49,857 nt of DNA from Sedimentisphaerales bacterium (GCA_016932835.1 JAFGCD010000118.1:1-49857); one strand, 5' to 3'. Shown: positions 1 through 8,949, numbered from the stretch's first letter. Notes: generated from the letters alone by a model not told the origin. Numbers and translations are program-made.

Positions 1-310
1 GGCCGCGACCGATGCAGCCGGTCGAAGCCAGAGGGTTATTGGGATAGGCTCTTACTCCTGTAAGCGATTGATTCCGAATCGGCATTATGTCCAAGGAGCG
101 AGTTCGTAAAGAGACCGACATTGCAGGAAATCGAGCAAATTCCGGGCATGGGTGAGCAAATTGCTCCACACATCCGGGTCATCGGTATAAACAATTGTAT
201 GCCATATCTGTTTTGCTTTGCCTTGTATTATGTCCCTAAAGCCGAACATAACGGCAAGCTGCTGAAATACTGGAACTGGAAAAATCGAGAACAGACCCCT
301 TCAATTCGTT
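1..310. other. Window edge without a confident gene
   Basis: I see no recognisable gene here. On the plus strand a reading frame open from the window edge runs from base 2 to a TAA at 107-109. It could be the last 35 codons of a gene that starts outside the window, but the peptide matches no family I know. A weak TTG-started frame from 121 and a 22-codon frame from 88 also lack supporting features. The last 45 bases encode residues that look like the missing N-terminus of the following phosphoesterase-like gene. Confidence 0.3.
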
Positions 311-655
311 GTGCAAGAGCATACCAGAGAGGGTAAGCCTAAGCATTGGGACTTGATGCTTGAAACAGGCGAAGTCCTCTATACTTATCGGCTCGACTCT
401 CCACCCGACAGACTCCTCGACCAGGCGTGTTCGGCAATTAGAATCCACGACCATCCGCTCCGGTTTCTGACATATCAGGGGAGCGTCAACAAGGGCCTGG
501 GCAGTGTTCGAATAGTCGATTCAGGAACATATCAACTGCTCGAATACAACACGGAATCCTCTCGGCTGCATCTACATGGAAAAATTCTGAGGGGCGAATT
601 CCACCTTGCTAACGTCGAAGGCGATGCGTGGAGATTCACTCGGCGCCGGGAATAG
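311..655 (+). CDS. LigD-type 3'-phosphoesterase-like (DNA polymerase ligase N-terminal domain) protein, N-terminus unclear
   Basis: This encodes about 114 residues resembling the phosphoesterase domain at the N-terminus of bacterial LigD, which trims 3' ends of DNA breaks. It also occurs as a stand-alone protein of about 120-140 residues, including in planctomycetes. The family signatures are VVQEH at the start, the HWDLML core, a basic HDHPLRF stretch and the terminal GxxxRGxFxL...W.F.RR pattern. No ligase, polymerase or Ku gene is near. The only usual start codon in frame is GTG at 311, in the middle of the first conserved strand. The similarity continues upstream through codons for PLQFV (296-310), yet there is no ATG, GTG or TTG between the stop at 263-265 and 311, and no Shine-Dalgarno site. 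The gene may use a rare start, or its 5' end may be damaged. Confidence 0.55.
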   Translation: MQEHTREGKPKHWDLMLETGEVLYTYRLDSPPDRLLDQACSAIRIHDHPLRFLTYQGSVNKGLGSVRIVDSGTYQLLEYNTESSRLHLHGKILRGEFHLANVEGDAWRFTRRRE

Positions 656-690
656 CCCGAACGCATGATAACGTCGAATCAATCACGAGG

Positions 691-1587
691 CTACTTCCTC
701 AATTCCGGGATGTCCGGCTCGATGTGAACAACGATATTGATAGGCCGGGCAATCTCTGCCTCCAGCGTATCCTCCAAACGCTGCGAAATCTCGTGAGCGG
801 CCGATATGTCCAACTCAGGATCAACCAGAATGTGAAGGTCGAGAAAAACCTCTCTGCCCACTGTGCGTGTGCGAAGCTGGTGCCACTGGCGAATCGAGGA
901 GTCCGAATTGATGATCTCCTTTATGCGTTCGATTGTATCAGCATCGATAGCGCTCTCGCTCAGTTCACGCAGAGCGCCGCTGATTATCGTGGCCCCCACC
1001 CAAACTATCATTAGACCGACAGCAATTGCAGCAACCTGATCACCGTGCGTAAAACTGAGTTGCAGCGACACGTAGCCGACCAGAACCGCTACAGAACTGA
1101 GCGCATCGCTGCGATGATGCCAGGCGTTGGCGTATAAGGCCGGGCTGTGAGATTCTACAGCAATCTTCCTTGTTGCCCTATACAGCCATTCTTTCGCACC
1201 GATAGAGACAATTGCCGCTATCCCCATCGCAAAATGGGGGACCGTAACCTCGTCCCTGGCAATGGCCATAGTAGCATAATAGATCATCCCTCCACCAATC
1301 AGAATCAAGACCGCAGAAACCGAAAGAGCGGAAAAAGTCTCAAGCCGCCCGTGCCCGTAGGGGTGAGATTGGTCCGGTTTCTTCGAGCCGAAGTACAGCC
1401 CCACAAGGACCGCACCATCGGTCGCCAAATCGGACAACGAATGAATCCCGTCCGCCACCAAGGCAAGTGAATTACCCACTATGCCCACAACGAGTTTCAG
1501 GATGCACAGACCGACATTCACCAAAATACTCAGATAAGTAATCGACCTTATCCTCTTGGCGCCGTTCTTATGGGTGTTGGTATGCAT
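691..1587 (-). CDS. Cation diffusion facilitator (CDF) family metal efflux transporter
   Basis: This is a 298-residue inner-membrane transporter of the CDF/FieF family, which exports divalent cations (Zn, Fe, Mn or Co) in exchange for protons. Residues 15-190 contain six hydrophobic segments. The metal-site motifs are ADGIHSLSDLATD in TM2 (D46, H49, D53) and HHRSD in TM5 (H157, D161). The C-terminal 90 or so residues form the usual cytoplasmic dimerisation domain, ending in an acidic, histidine-bearing tail (VVHIEPDIPE). ATG 1587 is preferred over the longer frame because it lies 7 bp after the upstream mutase stop and the transporter similarity begins there. The motifs do not settle which metal is carried. 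It is probably the last gene of the operon that begins at 5117. Confidence 0.9.
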   Translation of the reverse strand: MHTNTHKNGAKRIRSITYLSILVNVGLCILKLVVGIVGNSLALVADGIHSLSDLATDGAVLVGLYFGSKKPDQSHPYGHGRLETFSALSVSAVLILIGGGMIYYATMAIARDEVTVPHFAMGIAAIVSIGAKEWLYRATRKIAVESHSPALYANAWHHRSDALSSVAVLVGYVSLQLSFTHGDQVAAIAVGLMIVWVGATIISGALRELSESAIDADTIERIKEIINSDSSIRQWHQLRTRTVGREVFLDLHILVDPELDISAAHEISQRLEDTLEAEIARPINIVVHIEPDIPELRK

Positions 1588-1594
1588 CGCAAAC

Positions 1595-2983
1595 TCAGCC
1601 CAATACTTCGCGTCGAATCTTCGCGATTTCGCCAAGATACCTCTGGACGATACTGCGGTCTTTGGCCTCGACGATGGCCCGCATAACCGGTTCGGTATTA
1701 CTCGACCTGATATGCACCCACCCATCTTCGAAGTCAAACCGATAGCCGTCGCTGACATCGAGCCGGGCGTCTGAGAATTGCTGTTTGGCCAGTTTCAGGA
1801 TCTCCATAGCCTGTTTGGAATCCGCGGCAAATTTCGTCTTGGTCATGTAGTAACTGCCGATATCAGCGGTCAACTGCGAAACGCTCCGTCCGGTCTCGGC
1901 CATCAACTGCAGCACGAGAGCGATGCCCGCAAGACTATCTCGAATCGGACCGACTCGTAAATCGATTATGCCGCCGTTGCCTTCGCCTCCAATAACGCAG
2001 TCGTTCTCAAGCATAGCCGAAGCGACGTTGGCCTCGCCAACGGGAGTGCGAATGACCTGGCACCCGGCCTTCGCCGCAATGTCGTCGATCATTCGCGATG
2101 TGGAAAGATTCGTTGCAGCCTTGCCCACTTTTTTGCTGAAAATGTACTTCGCCGCCATTGCAAGGGTATATTCCTCGCCGATATATGTCCCGGCCTCATC
2201 GACAATCGCAAGTCTGTCCGCATCGGGGTCCTGGGCAAAGCCAATCTCGGCCCCTTCAGCCTTGACAACTTCGCACAGATTCGTCAGATTCTCGGCAATT
2301 GGTTCCGGCGTATGCGCGAACACGCCGGTAGGTTCGTCATTGATAGCTGAAACTTGACAGCCCAATTCAGCCAGCAGCTTCCTGGTAATGGGCCCTCCTG
2401 CTCCGTTTACGCTGTCCAGAACCACCCTGAATCCCTTCGCAGCAATAGCCTCTTTATCCGCAATTGCCAGAACTCTCTCAATATGTTTTGCATCCGCCTC
2501 GTCGCTGAAGGCCACCCCGCCGCATCGTGCCGAATCGACGTAATCGAAGCGTTTTTCCAGAAAAAACTGCTTGATTCGACCGGCTGCATCGACCGGCGGA
2601 GCCATGGAGTTGCCCAGGAGCAGCTTTATGCCGTTATACTGAATCGGGTTATGAGAGGCCGTAATTATCACTCCTCCCGCGCAGCCAAGGTGCGTAACCA
2701 TAACACCCACCGTGGGCGTAGGAACCAGGCCGACATCAACCACGTCCACCCCGACTCCGCACAGTCCGGCACCCACAGCCGATGCGAGCATCCTCCCGCT
2801 GCCGCGAGAATCTCGCCCGATGCAAACCGACAGTCGGCTGCCATTCGAACCAGCACTGTCTTTCAGAAACGTGCCAAACGCGCTGCCGTACTCAGCGGCA
2901 ATCGAGGCGGTAAGGTTCTCACCGATAATGCCCCGCATCCCGCTAATGCTTATTATGAGTTGCTCCGGCATACGAATACCCAA
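1595..2983 (-). CDS. glmM: Phosphohexomutase (phosphoglucosamine / phosphomannomutase family)
   Basis: This is a 462-residue alpha-D-phosphohexomutase that interconverts 6-phospho and 1-phospho sugars through a phosphoserine. The four signature loops are in order: catalytic TASHNP with Ser110, the metal loop DPDADR (252-257), the sugar-binding loop GEGNGG (333-338) and the phosphate-binding loop RSSNTEP (426-432). Length and loops fit the bacterial/archaeal GlmM-ManB group. Sequence alone does not separate glucosamine, mannose and glucose phosphates, so the symbol is provisional. An alternative start at Met5 would also leave the domain intact. The gene sits between serA (48 bp upstream) and the CDF transporter (7 bp downstream). 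GlmM would supply glucosamine-1-phosphate for peptidoglycan and nucleotide sugars. Confidence 0.85.
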   Translation of the reverse strand: MGIRMPEQLIISISGMRGIIGENLTASIAAEYGSAFGTFLKDSAGSNGSRLSVCIGRDSRGSGRMLASAVGAGLCGVGVDVVDVGLVPTPTVGVMVTHLGCAGGVIITASHNPIQYNGIKLLLGNSMAPPVDAAGRIKQFFLEKRFDYVDSARCGGVAFSDEADAKHIERVLAIADKEAIAAKGFRVVLDSVNGAGGPITRKLLAELGCQVSAINDEPTGVFAHTPEPIAENLTNLCEVVKAEGAEIGFAQDPDADRLAIVDEAGTYIGEEYTLAMAAKYIFSKKVGKAATNLSTSRMIDDIAAKAGCQVIRTPVGEANVASAMLENDCVIGGEGNGGIIDLRVGPIRDSLAGIALVLQLMAETGRSVSQLTADIGSYYMTKTKFAADSKQAMEILKLAKQQFSDARLDVSDGYRFDFEDGWVHIRSSNTEPVMRAIVEAKDRSIVQRYLGEIAKIRREVLG

Positions 2984-3031
2984 ATGGAATACAGATACTC
3001 ATTGCTCTCACTTCTATTGCGTTGCGGACAG

Positions 3032-4621
3032 TCAATCCAGCTTGCAAACGTAAATCTCATTTACAAAGTCAAGTGATCCGAGTTCCTCGACAGCTTTTTC
3101 GTCGGGCTCCTTATTCAGACTTACCACAAGGGCCGCTTTCTCTTCGTCCGGTTTCTGTCCGACTCCCATCGTGCAAATATTGATCCCGTGCTTGCCGCAG
3201 ACAGTGCCGACCGAGCCGATTACGCCGGGCTTATCGTCGTTGAATATCACCAGAACGGTGTTCTGAGGAGTCATTTCAGTGCTGAAGCCATCCAATTCGA
3301 TTATCCTCAGCAGCGTCCCGCCGAAAACGGAACCCGTCACGGTCCGTGTTACCTTATCGGTAACGACCTTGGCGCTGAAACTCGATGCAACGTCTTTCGC
3401 TTCGGCGTTCATCGTCTGGTCAATGCTTATGCCTCGCTCTTTCGCAAGAACCGAAACATTGACGATATTCAAAGGCAGCTCAAAGTGCTTCTGCAGCAGT
3501 CCTATCGCGAAGTTGAGCGTAACAGATTCCACGTCCATCTCCGCAATCCCGCCGCGATACTGCACCTGAACTTCCTTGACGTGACCCGGCGCAATAGTGC
3601 TCAAGACTATTCCAATCCGCCGTGACAGCTCGCCATACCGATTTACTAACGGCGGCACCGCCCCGCTGCTCGACGGAGCGTTGAGAGCATTTCTGATAGG
3701 CCCGCCCTTAATGGCGTCAACGAGAATTTGAGCCGCTTCGACGGCTACTTCAATCTGAGCCTCCTCGGTGCTGGCGCCGAGGTGAGGCGTGACAACACAG
3801 TTCTCCGACTCTGTAAAACGCTTATTCTCCGGCGGCTCCTTCGGATATACGTCCAATGCCGCGCCGGCAATACGCCCGGCTGCGAGGGCGTCATAAAGGG
3901 CGTCCTCATTTATGATTCCGCCACGAGCACAGTTGACCAAACGCACCGTAGGCTTCATCATCTCAATCTGCTCGGCGCCGATCATATTAAGCGTCTGCTC
4001 GTTCTTCGGAACGTGAACGCTAATATAGTCGGCCTCCTTGAAAATTCTTTCCAGATCATCGGTAACCTCGATGCCTAACTTGTCCGCATCAGCAGGCGCA
4101 GCAATGGGGTCATATCCGAGAATCTTCATATTGAAACCCCTGGCCATCGAAGCCGTCGCCAGCCCGATCCTGCCCAGACCTATCACGCCGAGAACTTTGC
4201 TGTTTAACTGGTTACCCATATATTTCTTCCTGTCCCAGGCGCCTGCCTTCAGGCTGTTGCAGGCCGGAACGACGTTTCGGCTCATCGACAGCATCAAAGC
4301 CATCGTATGCTCGGCGGCGCTGAGCGTATTGCCGCCGGGCGTATTCATCACGATAACGCCCTTTCTCGTGGCCTCGGGAACATCGATATTGTCCACCCCT
4401 ACTCCGGCGCGGGCGACGCCCTTGAGCTTTCCCGGATTCTCCAGCACTTTCGCCGTCACCCTTGTGCCGCTGCGGATAATCAGGCCGTCGTACTCGCCGA
4501 TGATCCCGGCTAATTCCTCTTCACTGATGCCCGTCTTCACAACAGCTTCGACGCCGTCGATCGAATTGAGAAGGTCAATACCTTCTTGTGCAAGTTTGTC
4601 TGTGATCAGTATTTTAATCAT
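3032..4621 (-). CDS. serA: D-3-phosphoglycerate dehydrogenase
   Basis: This is the first enzyme of serine biosynthesis, oxidising 3-phosphoglycerate to 3-phosphohydroxypyruvate with NAD. From ATG 4621 the protein has 529 residues, the usual size of the long form. The domain order is the split substrate-binding domain, a Rossmann domain with GLGRIG at 148-153, catalytic Arg233 (NCARGG), Glu262 and His280 (TPHLGAS), an allosteric substrate-binding domain and a C-terminal ACT domain (about 456-529) that normally senses serine. The longer upstream frame to 4681 has no family similarity. The gene follows the DUF2752 gene by 31 bp and precedes the mutase, so it is probably cotranscribed with both. 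Confidence 0.96.
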   Translation of the reverse strand: MIKILITDKLAQEGIDLLNSIDGVEAVVKTGISEEELAGIIGEYDGLIIRSGTRVTAKVLENPGKLKGVARAGVGVDNIDVPEATRKGVIVMNTPGGNTLSAAEHTMALMLSMSRNVVPACNSLKAGAWDRKKYMGNQLNSKVLGVIGLGRIGLATASMARGFNMKILGYDPIAAPADADKLGIEVTDDLERIFKEADYISVHVPKNEQTLNMIGAEQIEMMKPTVRLVNCARGGIINEDALYDALAAGRIAGAALDVYPKEPPENKRFTESENCVVTPHLGASTEEAQIEVAVEAAQILVDAIKGGPIRNALNAPSSSGAVPPLVNRYGELSRRIGIVLSTIAPGHVKEVQVQYRGGIAEMDVESVTLNFAIGLLQKHFELPLNIVNVSVLAKERGISIDQTMNAEAKDVASSFSAKVVTDKVTRTVTGSVFGGTLLRIIELDGFSTEMTPQNTVLVIFNDDKPGVIGSVGTVCGKHGINICTMGVGQKPDEEKAALVVSLNKEPDEKAVEELGSLDFVNEIYVCKLD

Positions 4622-4652
4622 TGTTGTAAACCCCGAAACATTCTCTGTCTCC

Positions 4653-5117
4653 TCAACCCTGCATACTCGCCGCCAAGGCACGCGCCAATGTAACGGCCCA
4701 GCCGCAGGCTATCACTATGATTACGAAGATAATCGCATACTTTATCTTCCCCTTGGAGAAGACCGAATCCAAAAACCGGAAGTATATCCCAAAAACGGCC
4801 GTCATCAAAGCCAAAAATGCCCCGAAAATCATAATACAGCAGCCCAATGCCGCCGCAGGCTGGATATAAAACGCCTTCAAAACGCTGCCCCGGGCAAAAG
4901 CAAGAAGCGAATGCGTCATGCCGCAAGTCGGACAGGGCAAACCATGCCTTTGTTTGAAACCGCACGGGTCCAGCAGTGCCTCGGCATCTATCACACCACC
5001 TGCCATCAGGCCAATCAGCACGAACAGCCCGCCCAATATAGCCAGAATAATTCCTGCCCGAACACGCTGTCTTTTTGAAGCACGCGATAAGATTTTCGAT
5101 TTATTTATACTGCTCAC
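4653..5117 (-). CDS. DUF2752 family membrane protein
   Basis: This is a 154-residue protein with three hydrophobic segments (about residues 19-42, 80-110 and 126-148). The hallmark of DUF2752 is visible between the first two: LDPCGFKQRHGLPCPTCGMTHS, containing the C-x-T-C-G-M/L-T motif. The family is widespread in Bacteroidota and Planctomycetota and its role is unknown. The start is GTG at 5117; no ATG lies nearby in frame. It is the first gene of the DUF2752-serA-mutase-CDF series and is preceded by a candidate promoter at 5237-5265 and a leader of about 110 nt. Confidence 0.85.
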   Translation of the reverse strand: MSSINKSKILSRASKRQRVRAGIILAILGGLFVLIGLMAGGVIDAEALLDPCGFKQRHGLPCPTCGMTHSLLAFARGSVLKAFYIQPAAALGCCIMIFGAFLALMTAVFGIYFRFLDSVFSKGKIKYAIIFVIIVIACGWAVTLARALAASMQG

Positions 5118-5192
5118 GATTGAAAATCCCCGTTTGTACGCGGGTAAGTAACTTTAGAACAACAGCTTGCAATCCCACTCGCGGGAATTTAC

Positions 5193-5206
5193 TACCCTGA
5201 AGGGTA
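5193..5206. promoter_or_regulatory. 14-bp palindrome in the divergent promoter region
   Basis: TACCCTGAAGGGTA is a palindrome with 6-bp arms around a central GA. It lies 7 bp upstream of the plus-strand -35 element and about 25-35 bp downstream of the predicted minus-strand transcript start. That position suits an operator acting on both divergent units. No regulator gene is adjacent, so a role is inferred from position only. Confidence 0.35.
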
Positions 5207-5212
5207 TAGATG

Positions 5213-5241
5213 TTGGCTTGGCTGCATAACTGCATTAGAAT
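5213..5241 (+). promoter_or_regulatory. Candidate sigma-70-type promoter for the inositol monophosphatase gene
   Basis: TTGGCT (5213-5218) and TAGAAT (5236-5241) are separated by 17 bp. The predicted transcript start is about 40 nt before ATG 5290. The -10 element overlaps the -10 element of the opposite-strand promoter. Confidence 0.45.
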
Positions 5242-5265
5242 AGGCGAGTCAACTGGTTATGTCAA
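5237..5265 (-). promoter_or_regulatory. Candidate sigma-70-type promoter for the DUF2752-serA operon
   Basis: Read on the minus strand, TTGACA (5265-5260) and TATTCT (5242-5237) are 17 bp apart, with a consensus -35. Transcription would start near 5230 and give a leader of about 110 nt before GTG 5117. The -10 shares bases 5237-5241 with the divergent promoter. Confidence 0.5.
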
Positions 5266-5289
5266 GTTCACATAGTGGATGGCACGCAT

Positions 5290-6111
5290 ATGGTACTCGA
5301 ACACGGAAATCTCAGTAGAATGCTGGAAACCGCGATTGTCGCGGCGCGACTGGCCGGCCAAAAGGCTGTAGAAGATATGGATTTTGCCAAAGCGTCCGTC
5401 AAGAACGGTGCCGAACTGGTTACGCAAACCGATTCCCGATGCCAGCAGATTATCGTCGATAGAATCAAGGAAGCCTACCCGGACCACGGATTCATCGCCG
5501 AGGAGGGCCAGGCCGGAAGGCTCTTCAAACAGCCCCCAAGAGGCGGCGATGATGTGTGGTGGATAATCGACCCGATAGACGGAACCAACAATTTCGCCCA
5601 CCGTGTGCCCCTGTTCACGGTCAGTATAGGGGCGATTCACAAAGGAATGCCCATTGTCGGGGCAATCTTTGACCCTTCAACCGATTCGATGTACACAGCC
5701 GTATTGAACGGCGAAGCACAACTGAATGGACGTCGAATAGATGCCGGCGAAGATGATATGGGGGAATTCTCAAGCGTAAGTCTCGACAGCCATTTCCCCA
5801 GCTATGACGGCGTACCCCCCTGGGTCTGCGAGATCATACAGAGAACGAGGTATCGCAACCTGGGCACCACCGCCCTGCACATGGCGCTCGTGGCAAAGGG
5901 GAGTTTCGCTGCAACCGTCGCCTCGACCCCGAAGCTCTGGGATCTCGCCGCCGGCGCCATGATCGGAAAATGCGCCAATGCCGTTTTAACCGATTGGCAG
6001 GGAAAAGACATCTTCCCCATTGATGCTAATGCCTACGAAGGCGGCCACCTGCCCGCCGTACTGGCAAACAAGAAGGTCCATCCCCAAATCTTGGGCCTGA
6101 TAAACGCCTGA
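5290..6111 (+). CDS. Inositol monophosphatase family protein
   Basis: This is a 273-residue Mg-dependent phosphatase of the IMPase/SuhB/CysQ/FBPase superfamily. The metal-binding signatures are AEEG (about residues 70-73) and DPIDGTNNF (94-102), where the two aspartates and the following Gly-Thr hold the metals and phosphate. The C-terminal WDLAAG motif supplies the last metal ligand. The substrate could be inositol-1-phosphate, histidinol phosphate, PAP or a sugar phosphate; the motifs do not decide. ATG 5290 is chosen; GTG at 5275, in the same frame, would add five residues. The gene is divergent from the serA operon and followed by a 54-bp gap before the convergent GspK-like gene. Confidence 0.88.
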   Translation: MVLEHGNLSRMLETAIVAARLAGQKAVEDMDFAKASVKNGAELVTQTDSRCQQIIVDRIKEAYPDHGFIAEEGQAGRLFKQPPRGGDDVWWIIDPIDGTNNFAHRVPLFTVSIGAIHKGMPIVGAIFDPSTDSMYTAVLNGEAQLNGRRIDAGEDDMGEFSSVSLDSHFPSYDGVPPWVCEIIQRTRYRNLGTTALHMALVAKGSFAATVASTPKLWDLAAGAMIGKCANAVLTDWQGKDIFPIDANAYEGGHLPAVLANKKVHPQILGLINA

Positions 6112-6165
6112 GAGAATTACGAGCTCAAAATCGCAAGTACGAGACAGAGTTGCCGCCGAACAGGT

Positions 6166-8949
6166 TTACCACGGATCGGTAACTTGATGCAGGGCCCGAA
6201 TCTTAACCTTCGTCTCTTTGCGGTCCGGATTCACCTCGCTCCTGTCGAGAATCGCTATTACCCTTCGCTGCGGGCCGTCTGTGCCGATGCGGACAAGAAC
6301 ATACGCAGTAAAGACGTCGCTGCGAACGCTGATAAGATTACTGATCCTCTGGAAGATCAAGTCACGTTCCTCGAAATCGTCTGCCGCCCCGTCGCGATTC
6401 ACCAGCGTCTTCACCCGCGTAAGATCGGGAAAACCGATCTGGTCGGCGCCGTCGGATGCATAGAAACCCATTTCAGGAACCCAGATAAGTTCACTCAGGC
6501 TCCTGAAACCCTCGTACCCCAATCGAGTACGGTAGTCTGAGACGGCGCCGGCGCCTGTACCGCCACGAACCGCTACTTCCGCCTTATCCCTGTAGGCAAC
6601 AACCGCTGCTGAGATTGCCCCCGGCGGCGCCGGCAAGGGCGGTCTCATCCAGGGCAATTGCTCCAGCACATACGGAGGTGCGGTATTGATATTGATTCGG
6701 CCTGGAACCTTAATCTCATCGATATCTACGCCACTTATGCCGTCGCGGTCGCTGTCGATAGGGTCCATCGTCGGGTTTACTACTGTCAAGAAGTTGAGAA
6801 TCCGGGAGTACAGTGCCAGTTGAAGGTCAAGCCGCAGATTGCCCTCGATGCTTCCGGCAAGCACGTTGTACCCGTCCGCTGCGAAGACCATCCCGATCTC
6901 GCCGACATTCTTGAAAACAACGTAACCGAATTTATTCCTGTAAATCGTCGGGTCGAGATACGGATGAGCCTGCACCTGCCTTGCATCGACCGCGTCGCCT
7001 GGTCCGGGATAGCTGTTGGGCCGGCCCAGCGTCGCGGCGTCGGCCCTTGCCGCGGTATCCCACAAACCCCGGATGCACTTATGACGACCGATGTCACGCT
7101 GAATACCGCGCAAACCGATACCCGCTGCAAGCCATGTAGGCGATGCCACAGGAATTGTAAAGCTGTCAACGGTAATGAATCCGCCAGGGCGACGCCGCTG
7201 CAAATCGACTCTGCGGCCCGCCATCGAATCCATCGTACCTGATATACTGGCATCCTGAACCGTCGCCGAACCCGGTGGCTTATATCCGGGCATAGTAACG
7301 TCAATGTCACATGGATCACCGAAAATGACCCCTGGAAGGAGGCCTGGAGCCAGGGGATCCTCGAACCGCACGACATGGAATCTCGCAGTTCCCCCTGTCG
7401 TCGCCGACCAGGCAATATTGACGGGATCACTGCCAACCATGAGCCGCCACTGACCGCCAGCCGGATAGCCGTCCTCGAAATACGGCTTGTGAAGCTCAAT
7501 CGCATAGGACGTGCGTGGAGCGGGGATACCTATCTTGATCGCAGCGACCTCTGAGATGTAAATGCACGGGCACTCGAAACCGTAATGCAGGGCGCTGCTG
7601 TTCGAATCTTCCGGCACGACCGTCACATCCGAATTGTCATCCCGGAAGTCAACGATATTGGCGGCAATCTGGGCCGCGGTGCCCTCGAGCGCAGAAATCG
7701 GCAAGCCGGACCCGGCATCTATAAGGCCGGCAAAAATCGCATCACGAATTGCCTCGGGGCTGTCTCTGTTGACATCGGCCATCCGCTTTTGCCCGCCCAA
7801 GTAAGGATTCGGCGCAGAACTGATGATGCGATCCATGCTGTACGTCGTGGCGATGTGACGATAGTCGTACAAATCCGGATTCGTTGACATATTCGCATGG
7901 GCAAACCAACCCGCAACATTCCAGCCCGAACTGGCCGAGCCGACCGGAACTTCGCCGACAGAAGGATCCCGAAACGAACCAGTCCACCCGAATCGCTCGA
8001 TGCGTGTATCCGTATCTCTCTGGTTCAGCAAGAACCGGTTTCGCAATTCCAACTCGTCCGAGATGTCAAAGGGAGTATAAGACCCGTGTAAATCATAGTA
8101 AGGCCATATCACTTCAGTCTCATAGGCGCCGGCGCCATAAGGATCGCGCGGGGGCGCCGTACATGGATCACGGGCGGCAAGCAGATTGGCTTCATTAAGC
8201 CGCCTCTCGGCAGGCGTCAGCAGCGGCAGCCTGCCGGGCCTGTCCGCCAGGCCCACAACGTTCACCTGCAGCGGAGTCGTCCCGTCGATAAGCCAATAAG
8301 CCGGCATGTTCGGATCTGATACGTTCGGATCGAAAGGATCGAATTTATAACCCGTATTGACGTTCAGCATTCCGCCATTATCGATTACCCGCACGGCTGC
8401 ATAAACCCGCTCGCCCCTGCCCGAGGTTATCCCGTCCAGCCCAATCCACCTGGAATCCCCGATACCGTCGCCGTCGGCATCGGCAAGCTGCGCTCCCGAC
8501 GGCCTGCCGTCAACCGGATCCAGCTCAATGGAAGCATCGTCCGGCACCACAATTAGAGGCAGATTCCGAGTTTGCCGGCCGGACAAGGCAAGGATACCGT
8601 TGACGTCGCTTATCTGCTGCCAGAATCCGGCATCGTTCGGCTCAAGAACCGCCAGCCACGGGTCCTCCGGGCCGGGATAATCGTGATATTCCGGCAACAA
8701 CCCTCCACCCAAATCGGTTCCAGGCACATCCCAGGCCAACTGTTCACATATCCTGCCGACGACCGTATCGACAGCAAGATCAAGCTCAACATTCTGCGAA
8801 ACCGATGAACTGGCCATGCGGTCGAGCCGGCTAACCATGAGGAATAGAACCCCCACTATCGCCAGCAGGCTCGTCAGAACCACCGTCAAAATAAGGGCCG
8901 ATCCCCACGCAGCCCCTGGTAAATGAGATTTCGTTCTTACCGCTTCCAT
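6166..8949 (-). CDS. Giant GspK-like minor pseudopilin
   Basis: This is a 927-residue protein of the type II secretion minor pseudopilin K group, which with I and J forms the pseudopilus tip. It starts with a short basic leader and a hydrophobic helix (about residues 17-42) containing ALILTVVLTSLLAIVGVLF, followed by a large soluble region. The helix-hairpin-helix-like RININTAPPYVLEQLPWM segment near the C-terminal quarter is typical of GspK. Two aspartate-rich loops, DADGDGIGDSRW and DSDRDGISGVDID, resemble calcium-binding or thrombospondin-type-3 motifs. Ordinary GspK proteins have about 320-340 residues, so this one is nearly three times larger. It is the last gene of the pseudopilin cluster and begins 8 bp after the GspJ-like stop. 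Confidence 0.82.
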   Translation of the reverse strand: MEAVRTKSHLPGAAWGSALILTVVLTSLLAIVGVLFLMVSRLDRMASSSVSQNVELDLAVDTVVGRICEQLAWDVPGTDLGGGLLPEYHDYPGPEDPWLAVLEPNDAGFWQQISDVNGILALSGRQTRNLPLIVVPDDASIELDPVDGRPSGAQLADADGDGIGDSRWIGLDGITSGRGERVYAAVRVIDNGGMLNVNTGYKFDPFDPNVSDPNMPAYWLIDGTTPLQVNVVGLADRPGRLPLLTPAERRLNEANLLAARDPCTAPPRDPYGAGAYETEVIWPYYDLHGSYTPFDISDELELRNRFLLNQRDTDTRIERFGWTGSFRDPSVGEVPVGSASSGWNVAGWFAHANMSTNPDLYDYRHIATTYSMDRIISSAPNPYLGGQKRMADVNRDSPEAIRDAIFAGLIDAGSGLPISALEGTAAQIAANIVDFRDDNSDVTVVPEDSNSSALHYGFECPCIYISEVAAIKIGIPAPRTSYAIELHKPYFEDGYPAGGQWRLMVGSDPVNIAWSATTGGTARFHVVRFEDPLAPGLLPGVIFGDPCDIDVTMPGYKPPGSATVQDASISGTMDSMAGRRVDLQRRRPGGFITVDSFTIPVASPTWLAAGIGLRGIQRDIGRHKCIRGLWDTAARADAATLGRPNSYPGPGDAVDARQVQAHPYLDPTIYRNKFGYVVFKNVGEIGMVFAADGYNVLAGSIEGNLRLDLQLALYSRILNFLTVVNPTMDPIDSDRDGISGVDIDEIKVPGRININTAPPYVLEQLPWMRPPLPAPPGAISAAVVAYRDKAEVAVRGGTGAGAVSDYRTRLGYEGFRSLSELIWVPEMGFYASDGADQIGFPDLTRVKTLVNRDGAADDFEERDLIFQRISNLISVRSDVFTAYVLVRIGTDGPQRRVIAILDRSEVNPDRKETKVKIRALHQVTDPW

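Noticed and set aside
121..336. TTG-started 71-codon frame upstream of the LigD-like gene
   Set aside because: Overlaps the better-supported domain in another frame, lacks a ribosome-binding site and resembles no family.
4038..5078. Plus-strand frame of 346 codons opposite serA and DUF2752
   Set aside because: It runs antisense to well-conserved genes and its translation has no recognisable domain; it is a by-product of codon use on the opposite strand.
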